Shown: piece after piece, positions 28,345-40,186 of the stretch
How the letters are laid out: every line of letters starts with the position of its first letter
Position numbering within the stretch: position 1 is the stretch's first letter
Assembly: GCF_028554725.1 (NCBI RefSeq)
Contig: NC_071669.1
Location: 6,162,501-6,226,500, forward strand
DNA from: Zeugodacus cucurbitae
Taxonomy: Eukaryota > Arthropoda > Insecta > Diptera > Tephritidae
DNA: 64,000 nucleotides
Direction: 5' to 3'
Program-made: the position numbers and the translations under genes
The notes under the pieces: model-generated
The model's input: the letters and a program-made list of their open reading frames with translations, nothing else
What the model was told of the DNA's origin: nothing
Databases searched by the model: none

Positions 28345-28620
28345 AAAATGAAAGCTTGAATTGAAATTTGATGGAATTTTTGAAAAATTTGATACTATTG
28401 AAGAAAAAGTGCTATATTATTGCAATATTTAAACGGCTTGTTTGAAAATATAAAAAATTAATAATATTTTGTTTATGATTGAAAATGAAAGCTTGAATTG
28501 AAATTTGATGGAATTTTTGAAAAATTTGATACTATTGAAGAAAAAGTGCTATATTATTGCAATATTTAAGCGGCTTGTTTGAAAATATAAAAAAATAAAT
28601 AATATTTTGTTCATAATTGA
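28345..28620 (+). repeat. Tandem duplication of a 137-bp unit
   Basis: The block starting AAAGCTTGAATTGAAATTTG at 28,351 is repeated almost without change at 28,488. It includes AAAAAGTGCTATATTATTGC and CGGCTTGTTTGAAAATA. The high identity suggests a fairly recent duplication. Confidence 0.9.
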
Positions 28621-29959
28621 AAGCCTCGATAACAACTGTTAATAAAAAAATATTGTTTTTTTTTTTTGTTTTTGAAAATAGAATAAAAACGCTTCGACTA
28701 TTTTAACCATATCAGATTTAAAGTATGAAATATGAAAAAACAGACATACTAAGAAGTTAGTAATAAGTGAATTGGAGATAATTTAAATAATTAAAGAAGG
28801 CAGCTGAAAAAATTATGAAGTTAAGCCAGTCAAGTCGAATATTTGTTGGAAAATTAAATTAAATTAAAAAAAATAAGTTTTGACCAAAAATTTTAATATA
28901 TTTTTTTATCAGAACCACGACTTATTTTTCTTAATTATTTATATGATTTTTTTCTCAAAATACTCAAACACACAACACAGTAATTAAAATTGCATTAAAA
29001 AAAACATTATAATGGCATTGTAATAATGAATAATTAACTATATTAGCAAGTGCAAGGTTTTTTAGTATTTAGATGAGCAAACAAAATATTATACAATACA
29101 ATACAAATACATACATACATACATATACAATATTTGAAGAATATTAAAAATATTGAAAAATTATTTAAACTTACATATGTATATCATTCAACTATAAATT
29201 AGCGCAAATAAAATATGGAAGTGAAGATATTTTAGAGATATTATCAGTAAATTTAATATTAATAAAAAGCAAGCAAGGGATTTTATTTGTTAAATAGTAA
29301 TGAAGATACATACAAATTATTGTACTCGTATTATTACCAATTGTAGTTTGGTGAGTAAAGTAAAATTTATTAGCTTATGAAGTATTCAAACCAAAATGGA
29401 ATGCAAAATTTAGTAAACTATTTAATAAGTTTATGAACTAAGCTGAATATAGCATAGCAAAAAAAACAAGAAGAAGAAATAGAATTTGACAAGATACAAA
29501 GACAAAAAAAAAATAGAAGCCGTGCATAATGCAATGACCGCAAAACAGTATAGTATAAAAAAGCATTTAATCAAATTTTCAAAACATGCAACTGAAGAAG
29601 AATACACAGTATATACATACAAACAAGCATACATAAGTATTTGTGAAAATTGAAAACTTATAAAGTCATTTGATTTTTTAATAATAATAATATTTTTTCT
29701 CAAATACTTTGCTTTCCATTTTTATTTCATTTTATATTTTTTGGTAACTTCAAAACCGCATAATTTTTGTTAGATTTTCAAAAATTAAATTCTAATTAAT
29801 TGAATTTGAATTTAAGCTCAATTAAAAATTTTAATTTCATAATGAATTATTTATTTTATAATATTCATTTTTTTTTTTAATTTATTTCCAAAAAAAATGT
29901 TTCTTTCCATAATTTTTTTCCTTAAATATATTTTTTGGCATTTTTCTCTCAATATTCGA

Positions 29960-30240
29960 AAGTGATTTCGAAAAAAATATACTTTTCATAAGTTGAAGAG
30001 AGCGAGTTCGAAACTCATTTCGAAAAAAAAGTATAATTTAAAATACTTTTCACAAGTTGAAGACATCGCGTTTGAAACAAATTTCGAAAATAATGAAATA
30101 TTCAAAATACTTTTCATAAGTTGAAGACACCGAGTTCGATAGTGATTTCGAAAAAATTTAATAATTTTTTCATACGTTGAAGACACCGAGTTCAAAACTG
30201 ATTTCGGATATTATTAGTACGTTGAAGACACCGAGTGCCA
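29960..30240 (+). repeat. Tandem array, 64-bp unit shortening to 46 bp
   Basis: AGTTGAAGACACCGAGTTCG starts at 29,991, 30,055 and 30,119 (two spacings of exactly 64 bp). Shorter units follow at about 30,175 and 30,220. Each is followed by GATTTCGAAAAAA and an AT spacer. The array stops directly before the palindromic repeat end at 30,257. Confidence 0.85.
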
Positions 30241-30256
30241 TCTCGTGCCATATTTT

Positions 30257-30300
30257 TATACTCTCGCAACATGTTGCAAAGAGAGTAATATAGTTTTGTT
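30257..30300 (+). repeat. Palindromic TACTCTCGCAAC terminus of a dispersed repeat
   Basis: TACTCTC, GCAACATGTTGC, AA, GAGAGTA form a near-perfect palindrome, followed by ATATAGTTTTGTTT. The reverse complement of 36,130-36,170 carries the same GCAAC..GTTGC, GAGAGTA, TATAGTTTTGTT end. So this is a solo end or fragment of the repeat at 34,492-36,170. The 3' extent is uncertain. Confidence 0.6.
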
Positions 30301-30559
30301 TCTTTATCAATTTCTATTAAGATTCATGTTAGCTGCAAATGAATTTAAATATATTGTAACTCAGAAATATAAAAACTAAAATGCGGACATTTAATGTAAT
30401 TATTTTCAAATTAATGTTAGCAGGCTCAAGAACTTCTAATATCTTGAAATTTCATAGATCTAACTCACAAATCAGCTCTGACTGGAAGAAATTGTTCGAT
30501 AAATGTTTTCTGAAGAGTATTTTTAATTCTTTTCGAATTTATTACTGTTTTCTTGTAAT

Positions 30560-31900
30560 TTATTTTGAATTTTTTTTTATTACGATTTATTTTTGAATTT
30601 CGAACTTTTAATTATTTTCGATTTTAATTTTGAATTCATTTCGAATTTGCTTGGAGTAATTTTTGGAACATATTTTTGAAATTTTTTTATAAATTTATTT
30701 TGAATAATTTTTGAATTTATTTTGAATTTTTAATTATTTTCGATTTTATTTTTGAATTTATTTCGAATTAGCTTGGAGGCATTTTTGATTTTTTTTTTAT
30801 TGTAATTCGAATTATTTTCCAGTTATTTTCGATTTTATTTTCGAACTTATTTTGAATAATTTTCGGTTTTATTTTTTAATTTATTTTGAACTTATTTTGA
30901 ATAATTTTCGAATTATTTTTGACTTTTTTAATTGTATTTCGAATTATTTTCGAACTTATTTTGAATTTTTAATTATTTTTTATTTTATTTTTTAATTTAT
31001 TTCGAATTTGCTTGGATGCATTTTCGAATTTATTTTCGAACTTATTTTGAATAATTTTCGGTTTTATTTTTTAATTTATTTTGAACTTATTTTGAATAAT
31101 TTTCGAATTATTTTTGATTTTTTTAATTGTATTTCGAATTATTTTCGAACTTATTTTGAATTTTTAATTATTTTTTATTTTATTTTTTAATTTATTTCGA
31201 ATTTGCTTGGATGCATTTTCGAATTTATTATCGAACTTATTTTGAATAATTTTCGGTTTTATTTTTTAATTTATTTTGAACTTATTTTGAATAATTTTCG
31301 AATTATTTTTGATTTTTTTAATTGTATTTCGAATTATTTTCGAACTTATTTTGAATTTTTAATAATTTTTTATTTTATTTTTTAATTTATTTCGAATTTG
31401 CTTGGATGCATTTTCGAATTTATTATCGAACTTATTTTGAATAATTTGCGATTTTTTTTTTGATTTTTTAATAGTATTTCGAATTATTTTCGTACTAATT
31501 TTGAATTTTCAATTATTTTCGATTTTATTTTTTAATTTATGTCGAATTTGCTTGGAGGTCTTTTCGTATTTATTATCGCACTTATTTTGAATAATTTTCG
31601 AATTTATTTTTGATTTTTTTAAATTGTGTTTCGAATTATTTTCGAACTTATTTTGAATTTTAAATTATTTTTTATTATATTTTTTAATTTATTTCGAATA
31701 TGATTGGAGTCATTTTTTTAATTTTTTATTGTAATTCGAATTATTTTCGATTTTATTTTCTAACTTATTTTGAATAATTTTCGAATTTATTTATTTTATT
31801 TTCGAATTTATTTTTGTATTTATTTCAAACTTATTTTGAATTATTTTCGAATTTATATTCAAATCTATTTCGAACTATTTTCGAACTATTTTCGAACTTA
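30560..31900 (+). repeat. TTTCGAATTATT satellite with a 195-bp higher-order unit
   Basis: The whole stretch is built from short variants of TTTTCGAATTTATTTT and TTTTGAATAATTTTCG. The landmark GCTTGGATGCATTTTCG recurs at 31,011, 31,206 and 31,401, exactly 195 bp apart, with looser copies (CTTGGAG) near 30,650, 30,772 and 31,551. Two identical-looking 60-residue frames at 31,008 and 31,203 are by-products of this periodicity. Confidence 0.9.
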
Positions 31901-32099
31901 AAAAAAATTAATTAATTATGAATTTAATAACGTTTCACTTCTGTTGGTTCGAAAATACATTTCATTAACTCAAACACTTTCATCCCTTTGCTTACACGCA
32001 CACTCACACATACATATGTATTTCTATAGATCAGTTGCATTACTAACTCAACTTTTTGAGTACAATTTGCCATACAAAAACAAAAAACAAATATACTTG

Positions 32100-34311
32100 A
32101 ACACATTATATACAAATTATTAGAATGAACCGTATTAACTTATAAACTAACTTTAAAAACTAATATTGAAAAACCACTTCAAGAGCAAAAATGCGAAAGC
32201 CACACACACACACTTTCATAGGGAATGTTATAGTAGTGAACCAAATAAAACTTAAATCTTATAAAACAAAACAATTAAATAGTAATTTAGCGTATATACA
32301 TATATACATAAATAGAAGAAAAAACAGCAGAAAAAGATAGCAAGGGAAAACAAAACTACAAATAAAAAAAATATATATAAATAAAAAATAAAATATGCAA
32401 AAAGCATAAAAATTAATTATATATAATATATAGTTGCGAAACTACGAAAAAATATACATACATACTATATATATATACCATTTAATCGTACATACATACG
32501 ATACATAATTACTATATACTATTATGTAAGTAAAAAAAAAAATGAAAGCGCTTCGTTCGCCATTGCAAGTGCGACAAGCCAAAAAGGATGAAAGCATACA
32601 CCGACATGTAAAAGAAATTTACAAATTAAACGTGAGTTGTAAAGTAATTACAAAAATTAAAATTAAAATTAAATTAATATTAAAATTAAAAAAATAACAA
32701 ATTATCATAAATAATTAAACTAATTGCATTATATTACATTTAAAGCGTAAAGATAAATTAAATTAAATTAAAGTACATACATACATACATACACATATAT
32801 ATATATAATTATATAAAAGCAAAGTAGTTGCATAATTTCAATTCGCAAATTTTTTGCCGAATTGATAGACAATTCAAAATAAGCAGAGCCAAGTGCTGAT
32901 TTATTATTAATATTAATATTACAACAACAAGTTTATTATATGATTATTATTAATTAATTAACAATACTTATCGATGATTATTATACATAAACTAAATTAT
33001 TGTTTGGTATTAATATGGAGCAAGCATAAACACAACAACAACAACATAGCCAGACATGTATACATATATGTATTCAACAGTGTGAGGGGATGCACTGCAA
33101 CAGATATTATCATTAAATAAAATTTAGAAAAAAAAATATTAAATATTAAACGCATAAATTATGTAAAACCAAAGCAGCAACCAGAGCAAAACAATAATTG
33201 AAAGGAATTGGTTGAAAAAAGTGAGAAAAGTGCGTAAAGCGTAATGTTTGATTATGTAAAGGGAATATTTACAAGAATTTAAGTATTCATCATACATTTC
33301 AGACTTATGATATATGAAAGCAAGCTGATTAATTGAATTAAAATTAAAAAACAACAACAAAAACTTTAAAGAAAGCGTTGACAAGTGTAAGAGCAATTAT
33401 TATTGAAAATTGCTAAATGTAGTGAAATGGCACATCGTAGGACAGGAGAAACGCAAATAAAATGAAAATATTAATACAAACATACACACATACATATTTA
33501 TCACCTTACAATGAACTGCAATTATTTTTTTTTCCACACTGTTTTAAAGCCAGTCAGCCCCAAAGCAGCACACGCCCCAAACACACAAGTCCAAAATTCC
33601 CAACAATAATAACGCAACCCAACTGAGTAAACTGCTATTAAACAGCGCTATACAAAAAAATAATTGCTGATAAAATAATTAAAAATTAATATAAATAAAT
33701 TACATATATTTGAAGAAGAAGAAGAAGAAGCATGAAAACTACATACATACATACATACATTACAAAGAAGTAATTACAGTAAAAGAACAACTTATTACAC
33801 ATCCAATTAAATTATTATCATAATAACACATGCAACAAACTAAAATATATTAATTATATTATTATGATTATTATTATTATAAATTATTATTATAATAAAT
33901 TATTATGAATTATTACATAATTAAATATAAAACAAATATATTACAAGGATATATTAAGTAATATTACCAAAAAAAAAACAAAAAACGAGAAAAAAAATAA
34001 TAATAATCTTTATGCTGATTATGCTGATTGCTAGTCGAAGAAAATATGATAGGCGTAATATAAACCCCCCCCAAAAAAATATTACAAAAAAAAACAACAA
34101 AAACAAATTAAATAAAAAATAAATAACAATAAAAAAAACCAAAAAAAAAATACAAAAAGCCTAACAAAAAATAAACAAAAACACAGAATATATATTATAT
34201 ATACTTTATAGACATTTAACAAAAACCTAAATGAAAACAAAAAACCCAAAAACAAACAAAAACAAGAGGAATAAAACGCAAAAAAAGTAATAAAATAAAG
34301 TTACAAATAAA
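32100..34311 (+). other. Distal part of the bru3 downstream region, ending in an AATAAA cluster
   Basis: A-rich plus strand with CATACATA and TATATA simple repeats, an AAGAAGAAG run near 33,712 and no coding signal. AATAAA hexamers at 34,270, 34,289, 34,293 and 34,306, followed by TGTGTTC and a G/T-rich stretch, are the best candidate distal cleavage site. Many earlier AATAAA copies mean this is only a candidate. Confidence 0.45.
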
Positions 34312-34491
34312 ACTTTTAACAAAAAAAAAGAAACCTGTGTTCTTATTTATAGCGGTTAAGAGGGGAACTTTTGTGGGGAAAATGAAAAAATGTAAATTGA
34401 GTTAGTGTTAATACGGTGAGTACGACGTAATATAACTATTAGCAAAAGTAGTAACTGGATGGAATATAACATTTTAGATTTTATACTCTCG

Positions 34492-36170
34492 CAATTTATT
34501 GATATAGTTTTATTAAGATAACACACAATTTGATCCCTATATTCGGCATAAAGCCCAGCAGAATAACGAAAATCATCATATATGGGTATATGAGGGCTGA
34601 GCTAATTCCTGAACCGATTTCACTAATATTCACCACCGAGGTACACTATATCCCGTATAGTCACTTAATTTTGTAAAGATATTTCACATAATAACCAATA
34701 TACAGTGGAACTTCCATAACTCGAACCTTCTTTAAGCCGAAGATCTCCATAACTCGAACACTTGAATTGGCAATAGAAGTAAAAATTCATACAAATTTCC
34801 TTCCATAAATCGAACTTTTCGACCAGGACATTATACAAAATTTAAAATTTTACTGTCAGTGAACAATTTTAAAAGTCTTTCTATATCGTATGGGGGCAAA
34901 CAAAAAATATGATTTTATACTTATACATTTCCTTAACCGTGTAACAAAGGCATGGATATAGACGTCAAGAGCCAAACAATAGCAAACTGCAACAAACAAA
35001 ATTACAAAATACATGTTTTAATGTATATTTTACAGCTTTTTGAAAAATGTATGTTTCAATGAACATTTCCATAACTCGAAGTCTCTTAAGTTTTTTTGTG
35101 AATTATGGTGATTCGAGTTAGAGAAGTTCCACTGTAATGGAATAAAGCCCATTGTATATTTTTAAAATCTATAATTAGGTATATGGGAGTTAGAGGTAGT
35201 TATGACCCGATTTTAACCACTTTTGGTCCAGAGACACACTATACGAATTCTTAATTACATTAAAATATCTGAGAGATTTATCGATATTTTCTGTAAAAAT
35301 TTACCCCTAAGCACTGAGTTCTTCATGTTTGATATCCGGGGTCTTGAAAACTTATAGTCCGATTTTGACAATTTGTCCACAAGTGGTGCCACAGCTCAAG
35401 TACAGTATTTGTGTAAAGTTTTATTCCGCTATCTTCATCAGTTCCTGATATATAAATTATAAAGAGAACGAATCAGATTGTATTCAAAATTGAGTTGTAT
35501 GGGAAGTAGGCGTGGAGGCAAACCGATTTCGGTGTTAAGAAAATATTTTGTACCGAATTTAATTGAAATCGGTCGAGCAGTTTCTGAGGTATGTTTTTTG
35601 ACCCATAAGTGGGCGACGCCATGCCAATTTTCCATTAATTTTTAAAATGTCATTTCTTCCGTAAATTTTAGTGTTTCTGATGTTTTCCGTTAGAGAGTTA
35701 AAGCAATTTTAGTAATTTTCAACATCTAGTTTACGAGATATGTACAAACAACTTAGAATGGGGCTGGGAAACGCCCACTTTCCCAAACAAATTACATCCG
35801 AATAGGCCCCTCACTAATGCGATCCTTAGTACCAAATTTAACTTTCATAACTTTATTTATGACATAGTTATGGCACTTCATTGGTTTTCGGTTTTCGCCA
35901 TTTTGTAGGCGTGGCAATTGTTCAACCCTGCCACGGTCCAGAGGAAGATGTGTACCAAATTTCTAACAAGATATCTTAACTTTTACTCAAGTTATCCGTT
36001 GCACGAACAAACGGGGGGCGGGCGGACATAGAGGCAACCGGATTTCAACTCGTCTCGTCATCCTGATCCCGTTGGCATTTATAGCAATATATCTCACACG
36101 TTTAGTTTTATGACTTACAAACAACCGTTATGTGAACAAAACTATAATACTCTCTCGCAACAAAGTTGCT
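34492..36170. mobile_element. Unclassified dispersed repeat bounded by TACTCTCGCAA termini
   Basis: The left end is TATACTCTCGCAA..TATAGTTTTATT. The right end is ACTATAATACTCTCTCGCAA followed by CAAAGTTGCT. The body has fly repeat-like text: GGGGGGCGGGCGGACATAG, AACCGGATTTCAACTCGTC and GTAGGCGTGGC. Its composition is clearly GC-richer than the flanks. No transposase or reverse transcriptase frame is left, so the class cannot be assigned. It is interrupted by the MITE at 34,703-35,134, so it must be older than that insertion. Confidence 0.65.
34703..35134. mobile_element. 432-bp MITE with terminal inverted repeats and TA target duplication (Tc1/mariner or pogo type)
   Basis: The left end CAGTGGAACTTCCATAACTC and the reverse complement of the right end, CAGTGGAACTTCTCTAACTC, match at 18 of 20 positions. 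Both sides are flanked by TA (34,701-34,702 and 35,135-35,136). Subterminal copies of CCATAACTCGAA occur inside. There is no coding capacity. The TA duplication and CAGT start fit the Tc1/mariner/pogo superfamily. It is nested in the larger repeat. Confidence 0.85.
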
Positions 36171-36177
36171 AAAAACT

Positions 36178-38749
36178 TACCGATCCAAACTTTTGCAGCC
36201 ACTAGATTAGAGATGGTTACTTGTTCACAACTTTGGTCAGTGTAAAGTGCCACTAATTTTGTTCATTTTTCTTTCTTTCAATTTTTGCTTGGGGGCGCAA
36301 TTAGTTGTTTAAATCTATTCCGGTTCTAGCCCCCGAGAAACAGTTTGCAGTGGCGAAGTCCCAGCCAGTAGCGGTTCCTACACTTACCTCATGCTTTTTC
36401 ATATTTCAAATAAATTCAAGATATTTTTATGCAGTTGCAGTTGGTTTCTAATTACCTACAAAGTTACATTTTTATTAAGTGTTCTTCTGCTTGAATTTAG
36501 ACTTTTATTTTAGACTTTGTTGTATTTGTTTTGTTTTATTTTGATAGTTTATGTTCGGTAATTCTAGTTATCTATGAGTACTTTGTGTACGAGGAGTAGA
36601 GTTTATCGTAATTACAGTTCTTTTCTTTTAATGATTACTTAGATTTTGTTGCAGCTCCTCATTAACGGTATGCTTGCTTAAATTTTGTTTTGGAGGTATT
36701 TTCAATTTAATATATAATAATAAATTTTTAAATATATTTATGTATATGTTTTTTTGCAGTTGTGTAATTAATAATTCATGTTTGCTTTTTAGTATATAAT
36801 ATATATATGTATATGTATGTGTTTGTGTATAGTTGGTAGTAGGTATGCATATATTTATAATTGAAGAATTAGTTACATTAAATACAAAATTATTATTTTT
36901 ATTTTTCAAATTTTTTTTTTGCTCCTTTATTTTTTTTAGTAAAATGTTAAAGCAAGCTCGCGCTTACATACGTACATACACAGATACTATAGATGTCACT
37001 TTAATATATATATTTTTATGCGCATTTTTAACTCATAGTAATTAATTTGTTAACGCTATAACTATCATATGAGGACTTTTAGTTTTGTTGCTTTGTTTTT
37101 TTTTTCTTTTTCTTTTTTTGTTTTATAAAAATAATGTTAATACTAACGCTTCTATGTAACAAACGCTAGGATAACGGGTTTGATTTTATTCCTTGCAATC
37201 AAATTGTTTTCATATATATATATAATAGTTTAATACATTTAACAGACAACAGGTGAAATGAGAAAATATGGTAAATAGATTAAGAACAATTTAACTTTTA
37301 ATCTTTATATAAATCAACGAAAAATATTGATAATTAAAAAATAAAAAATAGAAATTTGAACGTTCTTTTTTTTTTGGCATGTATGAAAATTTAAATTCAA
37401 AAATACGAATTGAATAAAGTCCTACACTTTTACACTGCACCGTAATATTTAAGCAAATAACAACTTAAGCATATACTGAATTCTAGTTTTTCAAATACTT
37501 CAACATAAATACGAAAGAACAAAAGTCATAAAGGCGATCGTGGCGTGTGGATCGTTCATAGGACAAGCTACATATTTAACGGCGTGATATAAGTAGTTTC
37601 AAATTAATGCATAAAGACTTTTAGTTGGAAATTTTAAATACTACTACTCGCATATATTTTTTTTTTTTGTTTTAAACAGCCGCTAACAAGCTAGGCTTTT
37701 TCCAACTTTACAACTATTATATAAAAAATAGATGTATGTATCACTAATAATATTTGAAAATTAAAGTAACACTAGTCATATATCATCCGGTGCACGTTCG
37801 TTGGCGCGCGATGGTGGGGGACATTTAAGGCAGGCGCACGCCCAAACGCGCTCATGGCGCTATAATAAGTGTATTATTAATATTTTTTTATTTTAATTGA
37901 AACTGACACCATATGGTGTACAGTGTGGCAATTACGAGTATAAATCACAATCAAATTCAAATGTATATATGTATGTGGATTTGTGTTTGTTCATTTGAAA
38001 TTTTTACGCCACTTTTTGATATGGCTTTTTCGTAAAAAGAGTTGCTTGCTGCTACCAGTATGTTATGTGTTTGCTTGTATTGCGTAGTTAATTTTGATAT
38101 ATATATATATATTAAATATTTAACACATTTAATTTGTTATTTTCACCATATGATAAAGGACCAAAGTAATTTATACATATTCGCACATATATCTAAATTT
38201 AATTATTTCGCAATTGCATATTTTTTACTGTATTTCTTTTTTAGTTTTTCGCCCAGCAGTTTTTCACAAGTTTTTTTTTCTCGAAAACTTTTTTTGTTTA
38301 TTTTATATATTATGCACTTTATTTTGTTTTTGTTTTTACTACTCGAAAAAATTTCGTTGCATTGTGTTCCTATATATGTAATCGCGTATTGTTTTTATAT
38401 ACTTGTACAAGCTAGATACGAGTAATTTTGCCTGATTATTCCATTTTTGTATTTTTTTTTTTTTACTTTACGTTTTATTTTTTTTTTTGTTGTTGGATCT
38501 GTACTGTTTAATTCCGTCTTTTTCATATTTGCATTTTAATCATATCATTTTGAGTATCCAATATTGGCATACTTAACGACGGTTCCGCATCGGCTTATAG
38601 AATATTATAGTTTTATTCCGTTTTTTTTTTTCAATTTCTAACTTGTATATAGGTTCTCTTTTTTCTTTTCGCAAAATAATATTGGTAGCACATTGGATAA
38701 AATACACCATAGCTTTTATAACTTTGTGTTATTGAATAGCTGCATGGGT
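36178..38749 (-). other. Region downstream of Mkrn1, probable 3' UTR
   Basis: This lies between the repeat element and the Mkrn1 stop codon. The plus strand is T-rich, so the transcript strand is A-rich, which suits a 3' UTR read leftwards. Several TTTATT (minus-strand AATAAA) signals occur. One 75-bp GC-rich island at 37,785-37,861 stands out. No reliable coding frame is present; the 127-residue frame at 38,042 is low-complexity. Confidence 0.5.
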
Positions 38750-40186
38750 TTACTCCTCCGAAAAATCGCTGTCATCACTATCATCGCTGGTGCCAGACAG
38801 AAAGTCAAGCCAATGGTAATCGCGTTGTTCGACAAACTCCCATAAATAAATCTAAAATTAATTTATTGCACAGGTATTAAATGCATATAATTCAAAATAT
38901 TTTCATATACATACATCAAGCAAATCGATGAAATCATTTGAGCCACGATGTAGTTTGCGTGCACGTTTTGGGCAACCCACATCGACTAAATCACCATTGG
39001 GTAGAGCATGTTTATAGAAACATTTGTTGCCAAATGGACACTTGCCACTCCCCTGCAAGATAGTTTTTTAAGAAATTAATAAATAAAGTTTAATTAATAA
39101 GAGTACGAGAATATTACCTTTTTAAAGTATTTGCAGTCTTTCACACCAAGCGCTAATCGATAGTCATTGAGCAGCTTATCCTTTTCTTCTTTAGTTTCCA
39201 CCCAAAAGGCACTGGGGCAAACAAAATCAGAAGATACACGACACTCTGGACACGAGCTGCAACAATATTTTTTTGTTTGTGTATTTGTATAATATTACCG
39301 TATAAATTTCAAATTACCGTGTAATTTTATGTTCAAACTGTTTTGCCTGTCGCCACTTCCGTATACATTCCAAGCAGAAAATGTGATTACAATTAGGCAA
39401 AATTCCAAAACGTTTCTCTCTGCCCGCTTTTTCCATTATTGTGTCGAAGCAAATGCCACAAGTTTTATCCTTGGAGCGTGCAATAGCAAATGACAACTCC
39501 ATGGCTTGTTCATGTTGCTGTAAGCAATCTTGATTATGTTTGCGGCGTTGGTTTTGATCGCTTGGATGTAGACAAAACTGATCGCACATTTTACAAAGTT
39601 CCATGTGTATGCCGTAAGCACAATACGCACCATACGGACAGGGTCCCTCAAATGGGCACTCCATTTCAAGCATGGCTTCGGCATCAGCGCCTTCAACAAT
39701 GTTCGTACGTTGCGCGACATTACCACCACCAACCACATCTGCCCAAGATTTTTGAATATCATTGTTCATTGGACACATGGCCGTTGCGCCTTCATTAGTG
39801 GAATTGTCAGGTGTAGGTTCTTCAGGAGCGTAAGTTGACCTATGATTTTTCGGTACAAAAACTGGTGCATTTATCCAATTTTGTCGACTAGTGCTGGGTC
39901 GGGCATTTAGAGATTCTGTAGTGATTTTATTGTTGTTTTTTGTAGAGGTGGTAGGATTTAATGGTTCAGTTTCATTACTGTTACAATTGTTATTGCCTTC
40001 GCCGCCAGTAAGTGCATGAGAAAATCGACATAAATTTCCATAATGACATATACCACGTTGAAAATAACGACAAATAGGTGGATTCGATGTCATAATTGCT
40101 GGTGCTCTTGACAGAGATGCATTTTCGTCCACGATATTGGACAACATATTAGAGAAATCAGACACAAAGGCAGCTAATGAACTCAT
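38750..40186 (-). CDS. Mkrn1: Makorin, RING-type E3 ubiquitin ligase with CCCH zinc fingers
   Basis: Four exons on the minus strand, 40,186-39,318, 39,256-39,118, 39,052-38,915 and 38,851-38,750 (stop TAA), give 415 residues. Domains in order: CCCH finger at residues ~39-57 (CRYFQRGICHYGNLCRFSH); a second CCCH and the makorin-type Cys/His stretch (CPFEGPCPYGAYC..CKMCDQFC); a C3HC4 RING from ~243 to 299 (CGIC..CNHIFCLECI..CPEC); a last CCCH (CKYFKKGSGKCPFGNKCFYKH); and an acidic tail (SDDSDDSDFSEE). This is the standard makorin architecture: an RNA-binding E3 ligase. Start: the ATG before SSLAAFVSD; the frame continues five codons upstream only through a GTG. It converges on bru3 and diverges from RpLP0. 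Confidence 0.93.

Larger units (their letters stand above)
10058..34330 (+). other. Non-coding AT-rich region downstream of bru3, probable ultra-long 3' UTR
   Basis: For 24 kb after the bru3 stop there is no open frame with plausible protein sequence on either strand; those present are low-complexity. Much of the plus strand is A-rich (runs of CAAAAAC, AATAAA and CATACATA), which fits an AT-rich sense-strand 3' UTR, alternating with T-rich blocks. The region ends in overlapping AATAAA signals at 34,270-34,311 followed by GT-rich DNA. Very long neuronal 3' UTRs are known for fly RNA-binding protein genes; applying that to this gene is inference. Internal polyadenylation at earlier AATAAA clusters is equally possible. 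Local tandem arrays are listed separately. Confidence 0.5.

Noticed and set aside
31008..31385. Two nearly identical 60-residue frames
   Set aside because: They are produced by the 195-bp AT-rich repeat and contain only Phe/Leu/Asn/Ile-type low-complexity sequence.
10058..34330. Arrays considered as CRISPR-like repeats
   Set aside because: This is eukaryotic DNA. Units are degenerate, spacers are themselves repeated, and no cas genes exist.
38042..38425. 127-residue frame after Mkrn1
   Set aside because: Low-complexity Phe/Leu/Ile/Tyr translation of T-rich DNA, antisense to the probable Mkrn1 3' UTR.
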